A stretch of DNA of 64,000 nt from Saksenaea vasiformis B4078 (GCA_000697055.1 JNDT01002236.1:372001-436000), one strand, 5' to 3'; positions 48,585 to 59,745 are shown, counted from the first letter of the stretch. Notes: generated from the sequence alone by a model not told the origin. Numbers and translations: made by a program.

Positions 48585-49400
48585 ATGGAAACACTGGATT
48601 TTGAGCACACATTTACGTCATCCAAATATTACTTTGCATTGACACCAAATCAATCCTGCGGTGAGGAGCAGTAGATCTTTGTGCAGAGAAGCATCTACCT
48701 TTACTTCTAAATCAAAGATGTATTGCGCTAGTCCATTGTGATAAGTTCCCAACGCACCAATCGGAGCCCTTAATGCGACCGTATTTAACGGGACGCATGA
48801 ATCCTTCCTTTGGCTCTAGTCATTTTACATCCCCGGTATGTACTTTTAATGGGATACGCATCCAGGATCAATCATGTCTTTTGATGTATTATTTAGCCCG
48901 TATGACCTCTGTCCCGAACCGTCTCAGCTGTGGTGACGTTTGTACCCATCACTTAAGTAAGTAAAATAAATAACGTCGCGCTCAGCATCACTCATCTTGT
49001 ACAATAGATCGCTCGACGGTGGATTGCTTCAAGTCCTCTGCAGTGCGTTTTCATTGGCCGTGTGCCGAATTCCTCCTAGCTCTCCCCCCCCACCCATCAC
49101 TTGCCGGGCGTGGCTGCCATGAATTTATGGCAATACCCTTCGGGGGTAAGTAAAGTGACATCGAAGTATTTTTCCATTTACTAACCATGAACAAATTTTT
49201 TTGCTGTCTATATAAATTTCGTGTCCATCGAGGGTCCGCGTTGATGTAAGTAGTGTATGAATTTGTTGCCAACTTATGTATCAACTAACGTATACTTGAT
49301 TTCTTCTTTTTAGCATAAAGGTTGCTCCTCATGGACGCGAAATTTATATAGATTAGCGTAAATATTTGTTCAATGAATGGTATTACTGTGCACTATTCAG
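48585..49400 (+). repeat. Spliced-repeat family copy R3 (full length)
   Basis: About 815 bp, strongly similar along its whole length to R5 at 58945. Order of landmarks: TTTTGAGCACACATTTACGT, CCTGCGGTGAGGAGCAG, TATTTAAC box (48782), exon 1 ending TTTTACATCCCCG, intron 1 (48836-48896), core ATGACCTCTGTCCCGAACCG, intron 2 (48957-49007, ending ACAATAG), block TTCAAGTCCTCTGCAGTGCG, GGGGGTAAGTAAAG, left arm TCTATATAAATTTCGTGTCC, intron 3 (49246-49313 with CTAAC branch site), right arm ATGGACGCGAAATTTATATA. It ends just upstream of the 3' end of CotH-A. Confidence 0.75.
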
Positions 49401-49513
49401 GTACAGGCTGCCTAAGATACACATCCATTACATCTTAGACATATTACATCACAATTAGCCGTCAGTTAGGACGAGGGTTTTTGGGGAGAATGCCCTCTAA
49501 CTACGTATGTATT

Positions 49514-51407
49514 TTACGTTGATTTGAAGTATTTCAACGTCGCTTGGTTAATTCGAGCAACCCATTCTTTAACGCCGGCTAAAGATATATATCCAGTAGG
49601 CCCATTCACTGCTGCATCGAGTGTTACGTTGTTGAATCTGATGCGGGTAAAAAAATCATTAAACGTGTTGGGATCCATTGGTGGATAAATTGAGATACGG
49701 CTCAAAGCTTTCGAGATTTCGTCGTTCTCAGTACCATCGCGAATCCGTGCCAAAGTCAGATCCCAAAAAACGTCTTCATGGATCATATTGATGAGAGCAT
49801 CAATATAGGGATTCATAATTTGTGGATTCAAAATTTCCTTGCAGATCTTGACAAGGAGATGCTCAAACTGTTGCTTTAGTTCCGGGACCTTTAACATCTT
49901 CTGAAGCAGCGGTCGATTGAGCGCCATTCCAGGGAATTGATGGTAATCGCCGGTCCACATGTCAGATAATTTTGTGACCGTAGACCCCATTGAAACGTCG
50001 ACGTCCGAAGGAATATATACGAATCTCTGTTTTTCCACATCGTCATATAGGTAGTAATTATTGTTGTTTGAAATGTAGCCGTCAGCGAATCCAAGTAGTA
50101 TTTCAAGCGCCATGCTAATGGTGACATTAAGTTCATTTTTCACTTGTATCCTGATAAATACTACTCAACTTACTTTCTCACCAAGCTTTCTAAGTCGAGG
50201 TGTCTTCCCCATTCTGTAACTGCTGTTGGTTTGTTTGTGGGAGCAGTAACAATGAACTTCGTAAATTCCATTAGACGAGTGTAGTCTGCCTTCTGGCCCT
50301 TGTCCGGCTTCGTCTTTATTCTGTAAGAGTCATCAGCATAAAGTGTTTGGTTGTCACCACGGAACTCGAGATTTGCTGTGAGATTAGTAGTTAGCGAGAA
50401 AGCGCGGCCTTGATATAGGATCCCTTGCTTAAACCCCTTTTGACCGCCACCAAATTCGTTTTTTAGCCATGGATTCTTATACGCCTCAATGAGACCAAAC
50501 AGGCCATAAGGGCGATCATTAATGAATATTCTAGAGGCAAGTTAGTGCCATATATTGTCTTTTGTCGATAAAATCACCTTGCATAGGAAAATCCGGTGGA
50601 AGCAACACCGACGGATTGTATAACGTCATATACAATTTTCTCTCGTACATAGGAAGGATCTGTAAACAAAGAGCGCAACTTCAATCTGCGGAAGCCACTA
50701 ATTGATTGTTTCTTTGGCATCTTGACATTGTACGAAAGCTTAGAGAAAAATCTCGAACTCTTTCCGCCTAGTTTTATCTCTACACCAGTAAATTGTTGCG
50801 TTCCATCTGACCTATTTCGCGATCAGTATCACAAGCGACGTCGACTAGCTGAAACTTACGTGATATATGTCATTGTGCTGAGTACTTTGTCCTTGCTAAC
50901 AGTAGCATTATGATGCATGCGATCGATCTCGGATTGATTTGCTTTGAAATGCAGTGTTACAATTTCATTGTTGCGATGGAGGTCCGATTTGATACGATTC
51001 ATGGATGCCATTGGTGGAAGTACAGTTGGGAGATGCGCTGGCTTGACAGTATTCCACGTACGATTATAGAATTGGTTAGGGGTGTCCTTCTGAACAGCAG
51101 AACGCGAAAACGCTTCTTGCTCAATCATCTGTCCGCCATCAAATTTAGCATAATTGTAGCTCTTGGTAGCCATGGGTGCTTCGCCTTTAAATAAGATAGT
51201 GCAATCCGGAGAAGGGTTTAAAGGGAAAGAGACACCGTCCACGACGACGGCTACCGTTTGTTTCTCTACAGCCGTTGTGATAACATTATATGTTATATTT
51301 TGGCAAGTGGCTAATACCACAAAGCTTGTGTCTAGGATCGTTGCGTGAGACAACTGTGAACGACTACCATAGAATGCATGCTTACATATTATTGAACGGA
51401 AGATCAT
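49514..51407 (-). CDS. CotH-family protein A (spore-coat CotH-like kinase fold)
   Basis: Five exons: 51407-51386, 51331-50860, 50811-50578, 50530-50174, 50114-49514; 561 residues. The 22-nt first exon codes the start of a signal peptide (MIFRSIIYTSFVVLATC). An N-terminal beta-rich domain (residues about 25-120) includes FYNRTWNT, a segment common to the three paralogues. The CotH kinase-like core contains KLGGKSSRFF, GFRRLKLRSLFTDPSYVREK, RPYGLFGLIEAYKNPWLKNE, YRGDNQTLY-like RGDNQ, NMALEILLGFADGYISNNNN and IPSDVDVSMGS, whose acidic residues resemble a metal-binding loop. In Rhizopus, cell-surface CotH proteins are invasins that bind host receptors; bacterial CotH phosphorylates coat proteins. 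There is no hydrophobic C-terminal tail for a GPI anchor, so this one is probably secreted. It is paralogous to B and C in this window. Confidence 0.88.
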
Positions 51408-51450
51408 AAATAAGGGAGGCTAGCAAATAAGATAAGTAAAATGCAGTTCC

Positions 51451-51460
51451 ATTTTATACA
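51451..51460 (-). promoter_or_regulatory. TATA box of CotH-A
   Basis: GTATAAAAT on the - strand, about 45 bp before the CotH-A start codon: a normal core promoter position. Confidence 0.55.
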
Positions 51461-52417
51461 CTTTCCTACAGGAATGTACTAGTAGCGATAAACGCAGCTC
51501 ATTGTCCGAACAGAAACCTTATGAAATAGTAGAGTTAGCTCTACTCAGGGGTGTAAGTACAAATAAGGTTAGATGGTCCTGCAATCTCCTTGTAGAATGA
51601 ACATCAGTCAAAGAGATTGAGGGTGCGTCACCGATGTGGGCAGGTTATGGTGGCAAACAAAGCAAACGTAAGTAAATAAAAGTTTTTATAAAATGTACAC
51701 ACCCGGTCCGAATCGTCTAGCACCTTTAGCATTGATGATGTATCATTAGATCATGCATATGTCTCGCAGATAGACAACACAAATAGCTATCTTGTCGTTC
51801 TTGCACATTGCAGCTTATCCTGCCTACATAACAGTCGACTTGCTGAATGGCAAAAATAATGAAAAAGGGATCGCAGGGAGTATCTCTATTATACGGCAGT
51901 CAAAAGCAATTTGTTGCGATAAGCTCTCTACTTACGTGCAGACAACTTTGTAGTAAAGGTGGACATATGAATTGCATCTCTATGCACATAGAAGAGGATC
52001 ATGAATGCATATTTTGCACTGAAACCGGTCTTTTGGAACCTAACTTAGTTTTGTGTCGGAAAATCGAGTCCTCCAAACATTGGGCTCGCAAAGGCCGCGA
52101 ATCAATTGTACAATAGATCTCGACTACCATTCGAGATGTACGCTGAGAAACCAAATACGCATCAGGTGTAATCGCTGGTACTAGGCTGAAACTTAAAATC
52201 CTATTGAATAAACGGTAATCACATTTGACCACAGAGGGAAGTCATTGCAAACAAACAATTCGCTATACGAGGTGATCCAAAACGGTTGACAATAGAATAT
52301 CCATATATGCTGAATATGACGGTCGATGAATTATTAATTAATTAAAGATCATAAGATCCGGTTTCAATAACATAGCGATCGTACGAAACCGACGATATGA
52401 GTTTCGTTTAATTTACA
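51461..52417. other. Gap between CotH-A and CotH-B
   Basis: About 950 bp. A + strand open frame of 89 codons (51847-52116) is Cys/Lys-rich but has no recognisable family and no clear promoter. The CotH-B 3' UTR and the distal CotH-A promoter lie here. Confidence 0.35.
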
Positions 52418-54243
52418 TCATTTACAGCAGAAGACTTGAGATTCAAGGTACGCTACTGTTGCACTGCTTTGGCGATTGATCCATTCCTTGATACCTGCAA
52501 GGGATATATGACCAGTGGGGCCATCCACAGCCTTTTCAAGGGTAAGAGATTCGTCTGAGGAGCGTGCACCGATATCCATGATGACCTCAAGATTGAAAGG
52601 TGGTGGTAGGTTGTAGATCATATTTTTGGCACCTTCCGGCAGCTCCTTCACGGCAGGCCGAGAGCGCGGTGTTGTTTTGTCCCACAAAACATCCTCGCGG
52701 AGCATGTTAATCAAGTCGTCAATACGTTTGCCCATGACGTCGAGATTAAATATTTCTTTGCACAGCTTGACAAGTAAGCTCTCAAATTGCTGCTTAAGTT
52801 CGGGAACCTCCAACATCTTCTGAATAAGCGGTCGATTGAATTCCATGCCTGGGTATGTACGATAATTTCCAGTCCACATATCTGACAACTTGATGCTGAC
52901 AGATCCAAAAGTAAAATCGACATCGGAAGGTAAGAAAAGGAATCGGCGATTTGTAGGACTGTAATACAAGTAGTAGTTATCCACAAATGCAATGTATCCG
53001 TCTGAAAATCCCAACAAGATTTCTGCAGCCATACTATTATCATATTAATTGCTGACGTTAACGATTTTGCTGCGTGCATCCTGGTGTCTTACTTTCGAAT
53101 GAGACACTCCGTGTCGATGTGCTTCTGCCAAGTTTCTAGAGCATCAGGAGAGGTAGTTGGAGCTTCTGCGAGGAACTTGGTCAATCTCATCAACTGCGTG
53201 TAATCGCCGAGGGCGCTGCTCTTCGGCTTCTGTTTGATTTGGTACGTTCCATTTGCGTACAGAGCTTGATCGTCTCCACGATAACCTAGGTCTGAGCAGG
53301 AATAATCTATTGGTCCGTTCAACATATTTCCAAGGGCCATGCCTTGGTATAGAATCCCTCGTTTGTATTTATTCCCAGCAGCAAATTCATTGGTGAGCCA
53401 TGGGTCCTTGTAGTGTTCAATCAGTCCAAATAGACCAAATGGTTGGTTGTTAATAAACACCCTTCACCAAAGAGAATTAGAACCATGTGCATAAACTTGA
53501 TGTTATTACCTCACAAATGAAAATTCACTTGCGGGAACACCGATGGACTTCATGAAATCGTATGTGAGCTGCTCGCGGATATACGACGGATCAGAGTTCA
53601 AGCTTCGCAGTTTCAGACGACGATAACCGAAGAGGTTCTCCTTTTTAGGTAAGATGATATTGTATGCTGGCTTTAAGCTGAGGCGAGAACTTCGGCCTGC
53701 TAGCTTAATCTTGGCGCCTTCAACTGTCTTGATGTCTTGCAAACTGCAGTAACTTTGTGTCACGCTCAATTCGTAGGTCAATAGCAATTACCTTATATAT
53801 GTGACGTCGGTTCGTACTTTGATTACTTTAACAGGTTCTGCGTGCATTCGATCCAGATCGTCCTGATCAGCGACCAGGTTAATGGTAGCTATTTGACCAT
53901 CAATATGAAGTTTCGATTCGATGCGGTTGATTTCTGCCAAAGGAGGAAGAACTGTGGGAAATTTGGCGATATCCTTGGTATTCCAACTTCGATTATAGAA
54001 TTCGTGGGGGGTATCTTGCTGCACTCCAGCGCGAAGAAATCCCTCTTCATCCTCCACCTGACCATCGACTACCTTGACGTACTTATAGCCATTCTTAGCA
54101 ACAGGGGCCTTGCCAACAAACAAAATGGAGGATTCCAATGAACGAGACAAGTCGAAAAGAGTGCCATCCACAGATACTCTGACTGATTGTTGTTGTTGGA
54201 CTGCAACGATCACTTTATAGGTAATCTCCCGCGTATCCGCCAT
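52418..54243 (-). CDS. CotH-family protein B
   Basis: Four exons from a conservative start: 54243-53792, 53743-53510, 53461-53093, 53033-52418; 556 residues. Domain order matches CotH-A and C: ITYKVIVAVQQQQSVRVSVDG, FYNRSWNT, KLAGRSSRLS, GYRRLKLRSLNSDPSYIREQ, QPFGLFGLIEHYKDPWLTNE, YRGDDQALY, NMAAEILLGFSDGYI, LPSDVDFTFGS, TGHISLAGIKEW. Introns fall at exactly the same places as in A and C. The 22-nt signal-peptide exon seen in A and C is not identifiable: splicing from a GTAAGA donor at about 54313 can add a hydrophobic leader (Met at about 54358), but that Met overlaps a TATAAA-like string, so the true start is unsettled. With the start used here the protein has no signal peptide. It ends in FCCK, without a GPI tail. 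Confidence 0.83.
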
Positions 54244-55269
54244 ATCTTCGTCACTATATAGACTGAAAAGTTTAATAATGTGCAAGGAATATGCGAATCT
54301 GTTTTCTTACCAAGAGGGAAGCTGATGATAATTGTATGAAGATCCAAAGTGCACCTCATTTATACCGCGTGGAACGTGAACGTTGCAGTTAAAGCTCCGT
54401 CCTGATTATGTCGGCGCAGTAGCTGCCGCAGCAGTTGCCGCAGCATCTGATCACTGATTGAAACGTGAATTAGTAATTTTCATTTCTATCGATCGCCTAG
54501 AGTCTAGCAAAATTACAAACTGTCAAAATTTACTTGCGTAGAAGCAGAGCAAGAAAGTAACCTAGTCTTACTCGTGTCAGTAGACCATGTAGTCAATACG
54601 TGCGTCTTTAGTTTATGCTCGCTATGCAAAGTCGAACGTCCTAAATGGAAAGCAACTTACAGATGCTACATGAAGTAAATTTTTTGCGTAGTGGATGACT
54701 AAGTAACACGATGGTGTAGATTAAAAAGGCGAAGACGAAAAATCTTTGAGACTGATGTACTTTATCCGAATGTAACTTTACTTACCTTTCAGTCTTGATG
54801 CTTGTGATTATAATTGATATGAAAGTCGCGTAGAGATATTGAGAAGCTATTGTGGTTGCTTCTGAAAGAAGTGTCCACAGGGTCATACAGACACGCTTAT
54901 TTCGATCTGTCACATGTATCAAAAGTCGGAGAATACTCATGCCTGTGAATTGATCAACATTTTTCCTATGATTTTGCGTCTATTTGAAATAACTCGGCGT
55001 TACTTTCAGATGAATTCTGCGTTTTGAAGTAGGTACTTTTACGTTCGTACAATGAACAGTTCACGCTTGGATAACTGGCGTTTGCATTAGAGTAGTTCAT
55101 GTCTACAGTGATGGATTTCTCAGTATCCTATTGGAAAGCGTGAAAATAACTTCAGAAAGGAAAATGCTCCGCCGAAAGCAGTACGTCCTTTTGCCATTGA
55201 GATGATTCATTGCATCAGTAACAGGTTTATCACAAGGCATGGAAGTGTTTCACGATGAGTTCATACTAT
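54244..55269. other. CotH-B upstream region
   Basis: About 1 kb. It contains TATAAAT on the - strand at about 54356-54363, which could serve CotH-B. No gene supported in the remainder. Confidence 0.4.
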
Positions 55270-55555
55270 AATAGTCCGTATTTAAAGAGATGCATGAACT
55301 TTTTGTTTATATTCGGCTCTGTTTGTCTTTAACATCCCCGGTAAGGATGTCGATTTCTCATTACACCTGTAAGATTATTCACATTATCTGCCCGTTGCTT
55401 AGGCTGCATGACCTCTATCCCGAACCGTCTCGGCCGTGTGTGTAACTTATGTTTACTACTTCAGTAAGTAAACGTTGTCATACTCAGCATCACTGTTTTT
55501 TCCTGATAGATCGCCAGACGTCGGATTGTTTCAAGTCCTCTGGGTCCGCGCGTTA
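55270..55555 (+). repeat. Spliced-repeat family copy R4 (truncated)
   Basis: Starts with GTATTTAAAGAGATGCATGA, keeps intron 1 (ACATCCCCG|GTAAGG ... TTGCTTAG, 55340-55401), the core GCATGACCTCTATCCCGAAC, intron 2 (TTCA|GTAAGTAAAC ... CTGATAG, 55465-55508) and TTTCAAGTCCTCTGGG. It then stops matching; intron 3 and the hairpin arms are missing. It lies directly upstream of the PAM2-motif gene, so it might supply part of that gene's promoter. Confidence 0.65.
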
Positions 55556-55804
55556 CAGGAAAATGTTTGCAAATATGGTAATGAATATATATAAACTGGC
55601 ACCAAAATTCATGATCTGCCCAACGTCACCTTCATTTGATATCGGCAAAAGATGGTGTCTAACTAACGCAGATATCCGCCAGTATGAGGATATAGTTTTG
55701 CAACACTTATACTCTATGCATAATATATACTCGAGGTATTCGTTTACCTGGTGCATTTTTCTGGCTTTCTCTTTTACTGATTCGTTGGTCATGCAGCAGA
55801 AACC

Positions 55805-58273
55805 ATGTGCCTGCACAATAGTTTTATGCGGCGCCCCAAATGGCAACCTCGCGACAACAGATCAGGTTTCGATGTCAAACATGGCACACAGGGCATTAGC
55901 AGGTTGAACATGCACCATCTCGAAGACATTGACTTTAATGCTATAGAATACAGCGAGTCGGATTCCTCAGGCTGGTGTTCCGATTTCTGGTTGAAACATG
56001 TAGCGGAACTTGGAAATGACAATGCTCTCAAGTCGATTCCTTGGAATCCGCAAAGGGGAATGGACGATCCTTGCCCGAAATTTGCTGAGCAAGGACATGA
56101 CCAAATCAATAAATGTTCACAAACTTCTCTCGGTTTAGAGGAAAACGTGACTACGGCTATCTCTGGCGCAGACAGGGTTTTAGTCGAGACCAGCGAGCAG
56201 ACAGAGACAAGGCACATAGACAATACTGATGATAGCGAAAGCTCCATTCCAAGTGATCTTACAGCTTTTCAACCTGCTACAGATCAGATATGTGAAACGA
56301 AATTACCCGGTGGCAAGTTGAAAGGGATCAGCAATACAATGCCGACTTCTGAGCTAGGACCGACGGTAGTGTGCTCTAGTTCCCGCCGCATGAATAATGC
56401 CAGTTTTCAAAGCCAGGGTAGCGTAAACGTCATTGACAATGAATATACACCAACAATTTATAAGAAAAGTGCGAAATGTGTCACTGAAGATGTGGATGGA
56501 ATCGGTGGAAAAGATGCGCAAGCTATCATCGGTACCTGTCCCGAGTTCCAGTGTACGATAACAGCCAGGGACACTGCATCTAAAAAGCATAAGTCTAAAT
56601 ATGTTGGCACCAACGGTAATGCCGCACTCGATGGTGCAGAACGTAAAGTAACCGGCGAGAATACAATCACATCTACCATTGAACATATTACTGCGTCTGA
56701 TATTGGATATCCAACGGATAAAGAAGGAAAGGAGCTGGCATCAGGAATTACGGTTTATGATAATGAACAAACAATTGAGACGAAAAGCTATAACAAACAA
56801 GCTCACGGCAATACCATCAAATATCGTAACAACCATGGAAGTATAGAAGACCGTGATGCCGCGGAAGTAATTACTATTCTTCTCCAATCGCCCAAACCGT
56901 CACACGTAGGAAAGAAGGGTGACAGTGAAGGTGAGATAATTGAATGGACCCTGAACGATCTGTTTCTTGGGAAGCAAAGTGTAGCTTTGCAGAGGTACCT
57001 AGATTCATGGAAGACAGAAAGCACAACAGACAGGGTTTGCTCTCGGACGGAGTCTCAATCAATGGCTGCGTCAAAATTGGGATCTGACGAGAGGTGGTCA
57101 GTGCACGGATCATGTGCAGTTCAGCAATCATCTGTAATAGGAGATTGCACTAGGATGGACTCACAGAGAAATTGTCCCGTCAAAAAAGAATGTAAGGAAC
57201 AAAGTCCAGGCACCGAGCGCAAAGCAGAATGTGACGTGACACCTCCTATTGAACTTGCGCTGAAATCATCCACCTCACTTGATCAAGACGTACTCGCAGA
57301 ATCCGAAGAAAAAGAGCGTATATCATATTCCCATAGATTTGGAAATGAGTCGCATCGACATACCGGCAAGGAGGACCAAACCATGGCTGACCGTTCATGT
57401 ACTATTCCTAACAAGGATCCATCGAGAAAGTACAACTTACATGCGAAAGAATTCTACCCATCTTCATGTCAGCCTACCACAGCAAACGTAGGACTTGTGC
57501 AGAATACTGAAGACTATGCATCCCTGTCTATCCAGGAAGGTAACAGCAGCATTGCTTCATCAGCGGTCTCCTCCACTCCATCTTTACTATCAGGCGCAAC
57601 CTCAGTCAACATATACAATACCAATTTGCCGCCGTGTCCAATTATTCCGTTAAACGCTAGAAAAGACTGGGAAAGCACCAAAAGCAATATACAGCGCAAT
57701 GTGACTACAGCAACGCAGCAGGAACTAACGAACGTGTCTCATGAATCCACAACATATCCCGAACAGCATAAAGTTCAACCTTCCGTCATTTCAAGTTCAT
57801 TGCACTCACAGAATCTCTCTAATCTTACTGTAGCACCAACGGTTCGGATGAACTCTCGCCAACTCGACGTAAATCTAGGTGCAACTAAGAAATCTTTGAA
57901 CGTCAAAGCTGCGGAATTTTATCCCTCGGTTGCAAAACAGTATTCTCTTGAATCCCCATCCCAAGGTTATCCTGAACCGGCAGAGTCTATTTACTACGCA
58001 GTTGTTCAACCAATGACAATTCTCAAAACGAACGTTCCTCAGCACTACCGAACATTTCATCCCGATGGAACTTGGTATCCGTATCCGCAGTATCCATCTG
58101 CTTCAGACGCATTGTACACTGGACCGTTCAGTCTGAACCAGACAACAAGCTCCCCTCTTTATGTTGTCGAACGGATGACAGTCTATCAGTATCCCCAGTT
58201 CTCATCATCTGGACCGTGGTACACCGACAGTGTTAGTGTTCCATTCCCATGGGAACCTGAAACAACTCTTTAA
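55805..58273 (+). CDS. Large disordered protein with two PAM2-like (PABP-binding) motifs
   Basis: A single open frame of 822 codons, rich in Ser, Thr, Asn, Gln and Glu with no globular domain recognised. Two short motifs fit the PAM2 consensus that binds the MLLE domain of poly(A)-binding protein: YNLHAKEFYP at residues 543-552 and LNVKAAEFYP at 698-707 (conserved A-x-E-F-x-P; the second also has the key Leu-Asn). The C-terminal 80 residues are Tyr/Trp/Pro-rich (GTWYPYPQYP, SSGPWYTD), a sticky, low-complexity tail as in some RNP-granule proteins. I infer an mRNA-metabolism role through PABP. No family name is recognised. The start could be later (Met 9, MRRPKWQPR), or upstream exons may exist: the 250 bp before it contain a TATATATAAA string (55588) and possible splice sites. 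Confidence 0.75.
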   Translation: MCLHNSFMRRPKWQPRDNRSGFDVKHGTQGISRLNMHHLEDIDFNAIEYSESDSSGWCSDFWLKHVAELGNDNALKSIPWNPQRGMDDPCPKFAEQGHDQINKCSQTSLGLEENVTTAISGADRVLVETSEQTETRHIDNTDDSESSIPSDLTAFQPATDQICETKLPGGKLKGISNTMPTSELGPTVVCSSSRRMNNASFQSQGSVNVIDNEYTPTIYKKSAKCVTEDVDGIGGKDAQAIIGTCPEFQCTITARDTASKKHKSKYVGTNGNAALDGAERKVTGENTITSTIEHITASDIGYPTDKEGKELASGITVYDNEQTIETKSYNKQAHGNTIKYRNNHGSIEDRDAAEVITILLQSPKPSHVGKKGDSEGEIIEWTLNDLFLGKQSVALQRYLDSWKTESTTDRVCSRTESQSMAASKLGSDERWSVHGSCAVQQSSVIGDCTRMDSQRNCPVKKECKEQSPGTERKAECDVTPPIELALKSSTSLDQDVLAESEEKERISYSHRFGNESHRHTGKEDQTMADRSCTIPNKDPSRKYNLHAKEFYPSSCQPTTANVGLVQNTEDYASLSIQEGNSSIASSAVSSTPSLLSGATSVNIYNTNLPPCPIIPLNARKDWESTKSNIQRNVTTATQQELTNVSHESTTYPEQHKVQPSVISSSLHSQNLSNLTVAPTVRMNSRQLDVNLGATKKSLNVKAAEFYPSVAKQYSLESPSQGYPEPAESIYYAVVQPMTILKTNVPQHYRTFHPDGTWYPYPQYPSASDALYTGPFSLNQTTSSPLYVVERMTVYQYPQFSSSGPWYTDSVSVPFPWEPETTL

Positions 58274-58944
58274 CCTTGCTAGTTTTCCTAAATTCATCGT
58301 ACTTGTAATCCTCGCGCTGACGCTAGAACGTACTATCAGACACTAAGATACATTTTATGCTGTAGTTTGAATGAGAATTAGTCATAACAGGCCGGGTTTT
58401 AATATGCAGATAACAAGATAATTTTTCAGGATAACTAAAAGGCGTTATTTCGTGGGATATCGTCTAGAAACAGCTGTATCAAACGTTATTGATGCATCTA
58501 TTCCTCGCATTAGATTATAGATTTGTGACGACATTCATTTTCCCGCTTGTAATCCACAGCGCCCAAAAACCATTAAAATACGCCATATAAGCTCTAAGAG
58601 AGAAGCTGGCTAGAAAAGGTGAAACAATAACATGGCGTATTTGTGCTACAAATTCACTATGGACGCATTCCTGCACTTTACATAACACGTAATCCTTGAC
58701 TTCGAGAAAGCAAGATATTTATGAACGTAGCTGTTTAATTGTATAGCGGAAGGCGAGTGAGGCATCAATGAAGACAAGGATGCTTCCATAAAGGAAGACG
58801 GAATGAGTGCGTAAAAGTAATAGAGTTAAGCGGCAGATTAATGACATTATTACTGCGAGAAAAATTGACACACACAAATACCTGCTATACAGATACTCTT
58901 CTTAGGGAAAAAATGATTGTCGAGAATATCCTCCAGATGGATTC
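58274..58944. other. 3' flank of the PAM2-motif gene
   Basis: About 670 bp without a supported gene. It should contain that gene's 3' UTR and poly(A) site. Confidence 0.4.
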
Positions 58945-59745
58945 ATAATGCTGGATTTTGAGCACATATTTACGTCATCCTAATATTACTTTGCGTCGAC
59001 ACTACCTCAATCCTGCGGTGAGGAGCAGCGTATCTTTGCGCAGAGAATCATGTACCTTCACTTCTGAATCACAGGTGTATTGCGCTGGTCCATTGCAATA
59101 GGTTCCCCGACGCCCTTAAAGCGACCATATTTAAAGGGACGCATGAATTCTTTGCTTTTTCTTTGGCTCTGTTCATTTTACATCCCTGGTATGCACTTTT
59201 AATGGAATACGCATTCAGGATCACTCATGTCGTTTAATGTATTGTTTAGAATGTATGACCACTGTTCCGGACCGTCTCGGTTGTGGTGGCGTCTTTACCC
59301 CATCACTTAAGTAAAATAATGTTGTCGCACTCAGCATCACTCATCTTGTACAATAGCTCGCTGGACGTTGTGTCCCTTCAAGTCCTCTGCAGTGCGTTTC
59401 AATTGGTCACTTTCGGCGCCAATCTGCTTCTTCTTCCACCCCCACCCATCACGGTGCGGGGTGCGGCTACCATGAATTTCATGGAGTCACCCTTTGTGGG
59501 TAAGTAAAATGACATCTAAATATTATTTTATTTACTAACCATGAACAAAATCTTATGCTGTCTATATAAATTTCGCGTCCATAGAGGGGTCGCATTGATG
59601 TAAGTAGTGTATGAATTTGTTGCCAACTTGTGTATTAACGAACGCACACTTAATTCTTTTTTTTAGCGTAAAAGTGGCTCCTCATGGACGCAAAATTTAT
59701 ATAGATTAGAGTAAAAACTTGTTCAATAAACAGTATACTGCACAC
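58945..59745 (+). repeat. Spliced-repeat family copy R5 (full length)
   Basis: Close sister of R3, about 800 bp. It has the TATTTAAAGGGACGCATGAA box (about 59128), exon 1 ending TTTTACATCCCTG, intron 1 (GTATGC ... TTGTTTAG), core TATGACCACTGTTCCGGACC, intron 2 (CTTAA|GTAAAATAA ... ACAATAG), TTCAAGTCCTCTGCAGTGCG, left arm TCTATATAAATTTCGCGTCC, intron 3 (59600-59666) and right arm ATGGACGCAAAATTTATATA, then CAATAAACAG at 59724, a canonical polyadenylation hexamer. Confidence 0.75.

Noticed and set aside
55789..56686. Open frames of 110-152 codons on the - strand
   Set aside because: They are shadows of the 822-codon + strand gene, arising from its codon composition.
59283..59507. 74-codon ORF in repeat R5 as a conserved protein
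   Set aside because: The homologous DNA in R1 and R3 translates in other frames, so the reading frame is not shared within the family.
48585..59745. R3 and R5 as the two LTRs of one retrotransposon
   Set aside because: The 10 kb between them contains CotH genes and a PAM2-motif gene, not gag/pol, and other copies of the same repeat exist without any internal region. They also carry spliceable introns and a TATA-to-AATAAA layout instead of clear TG...CA ends.
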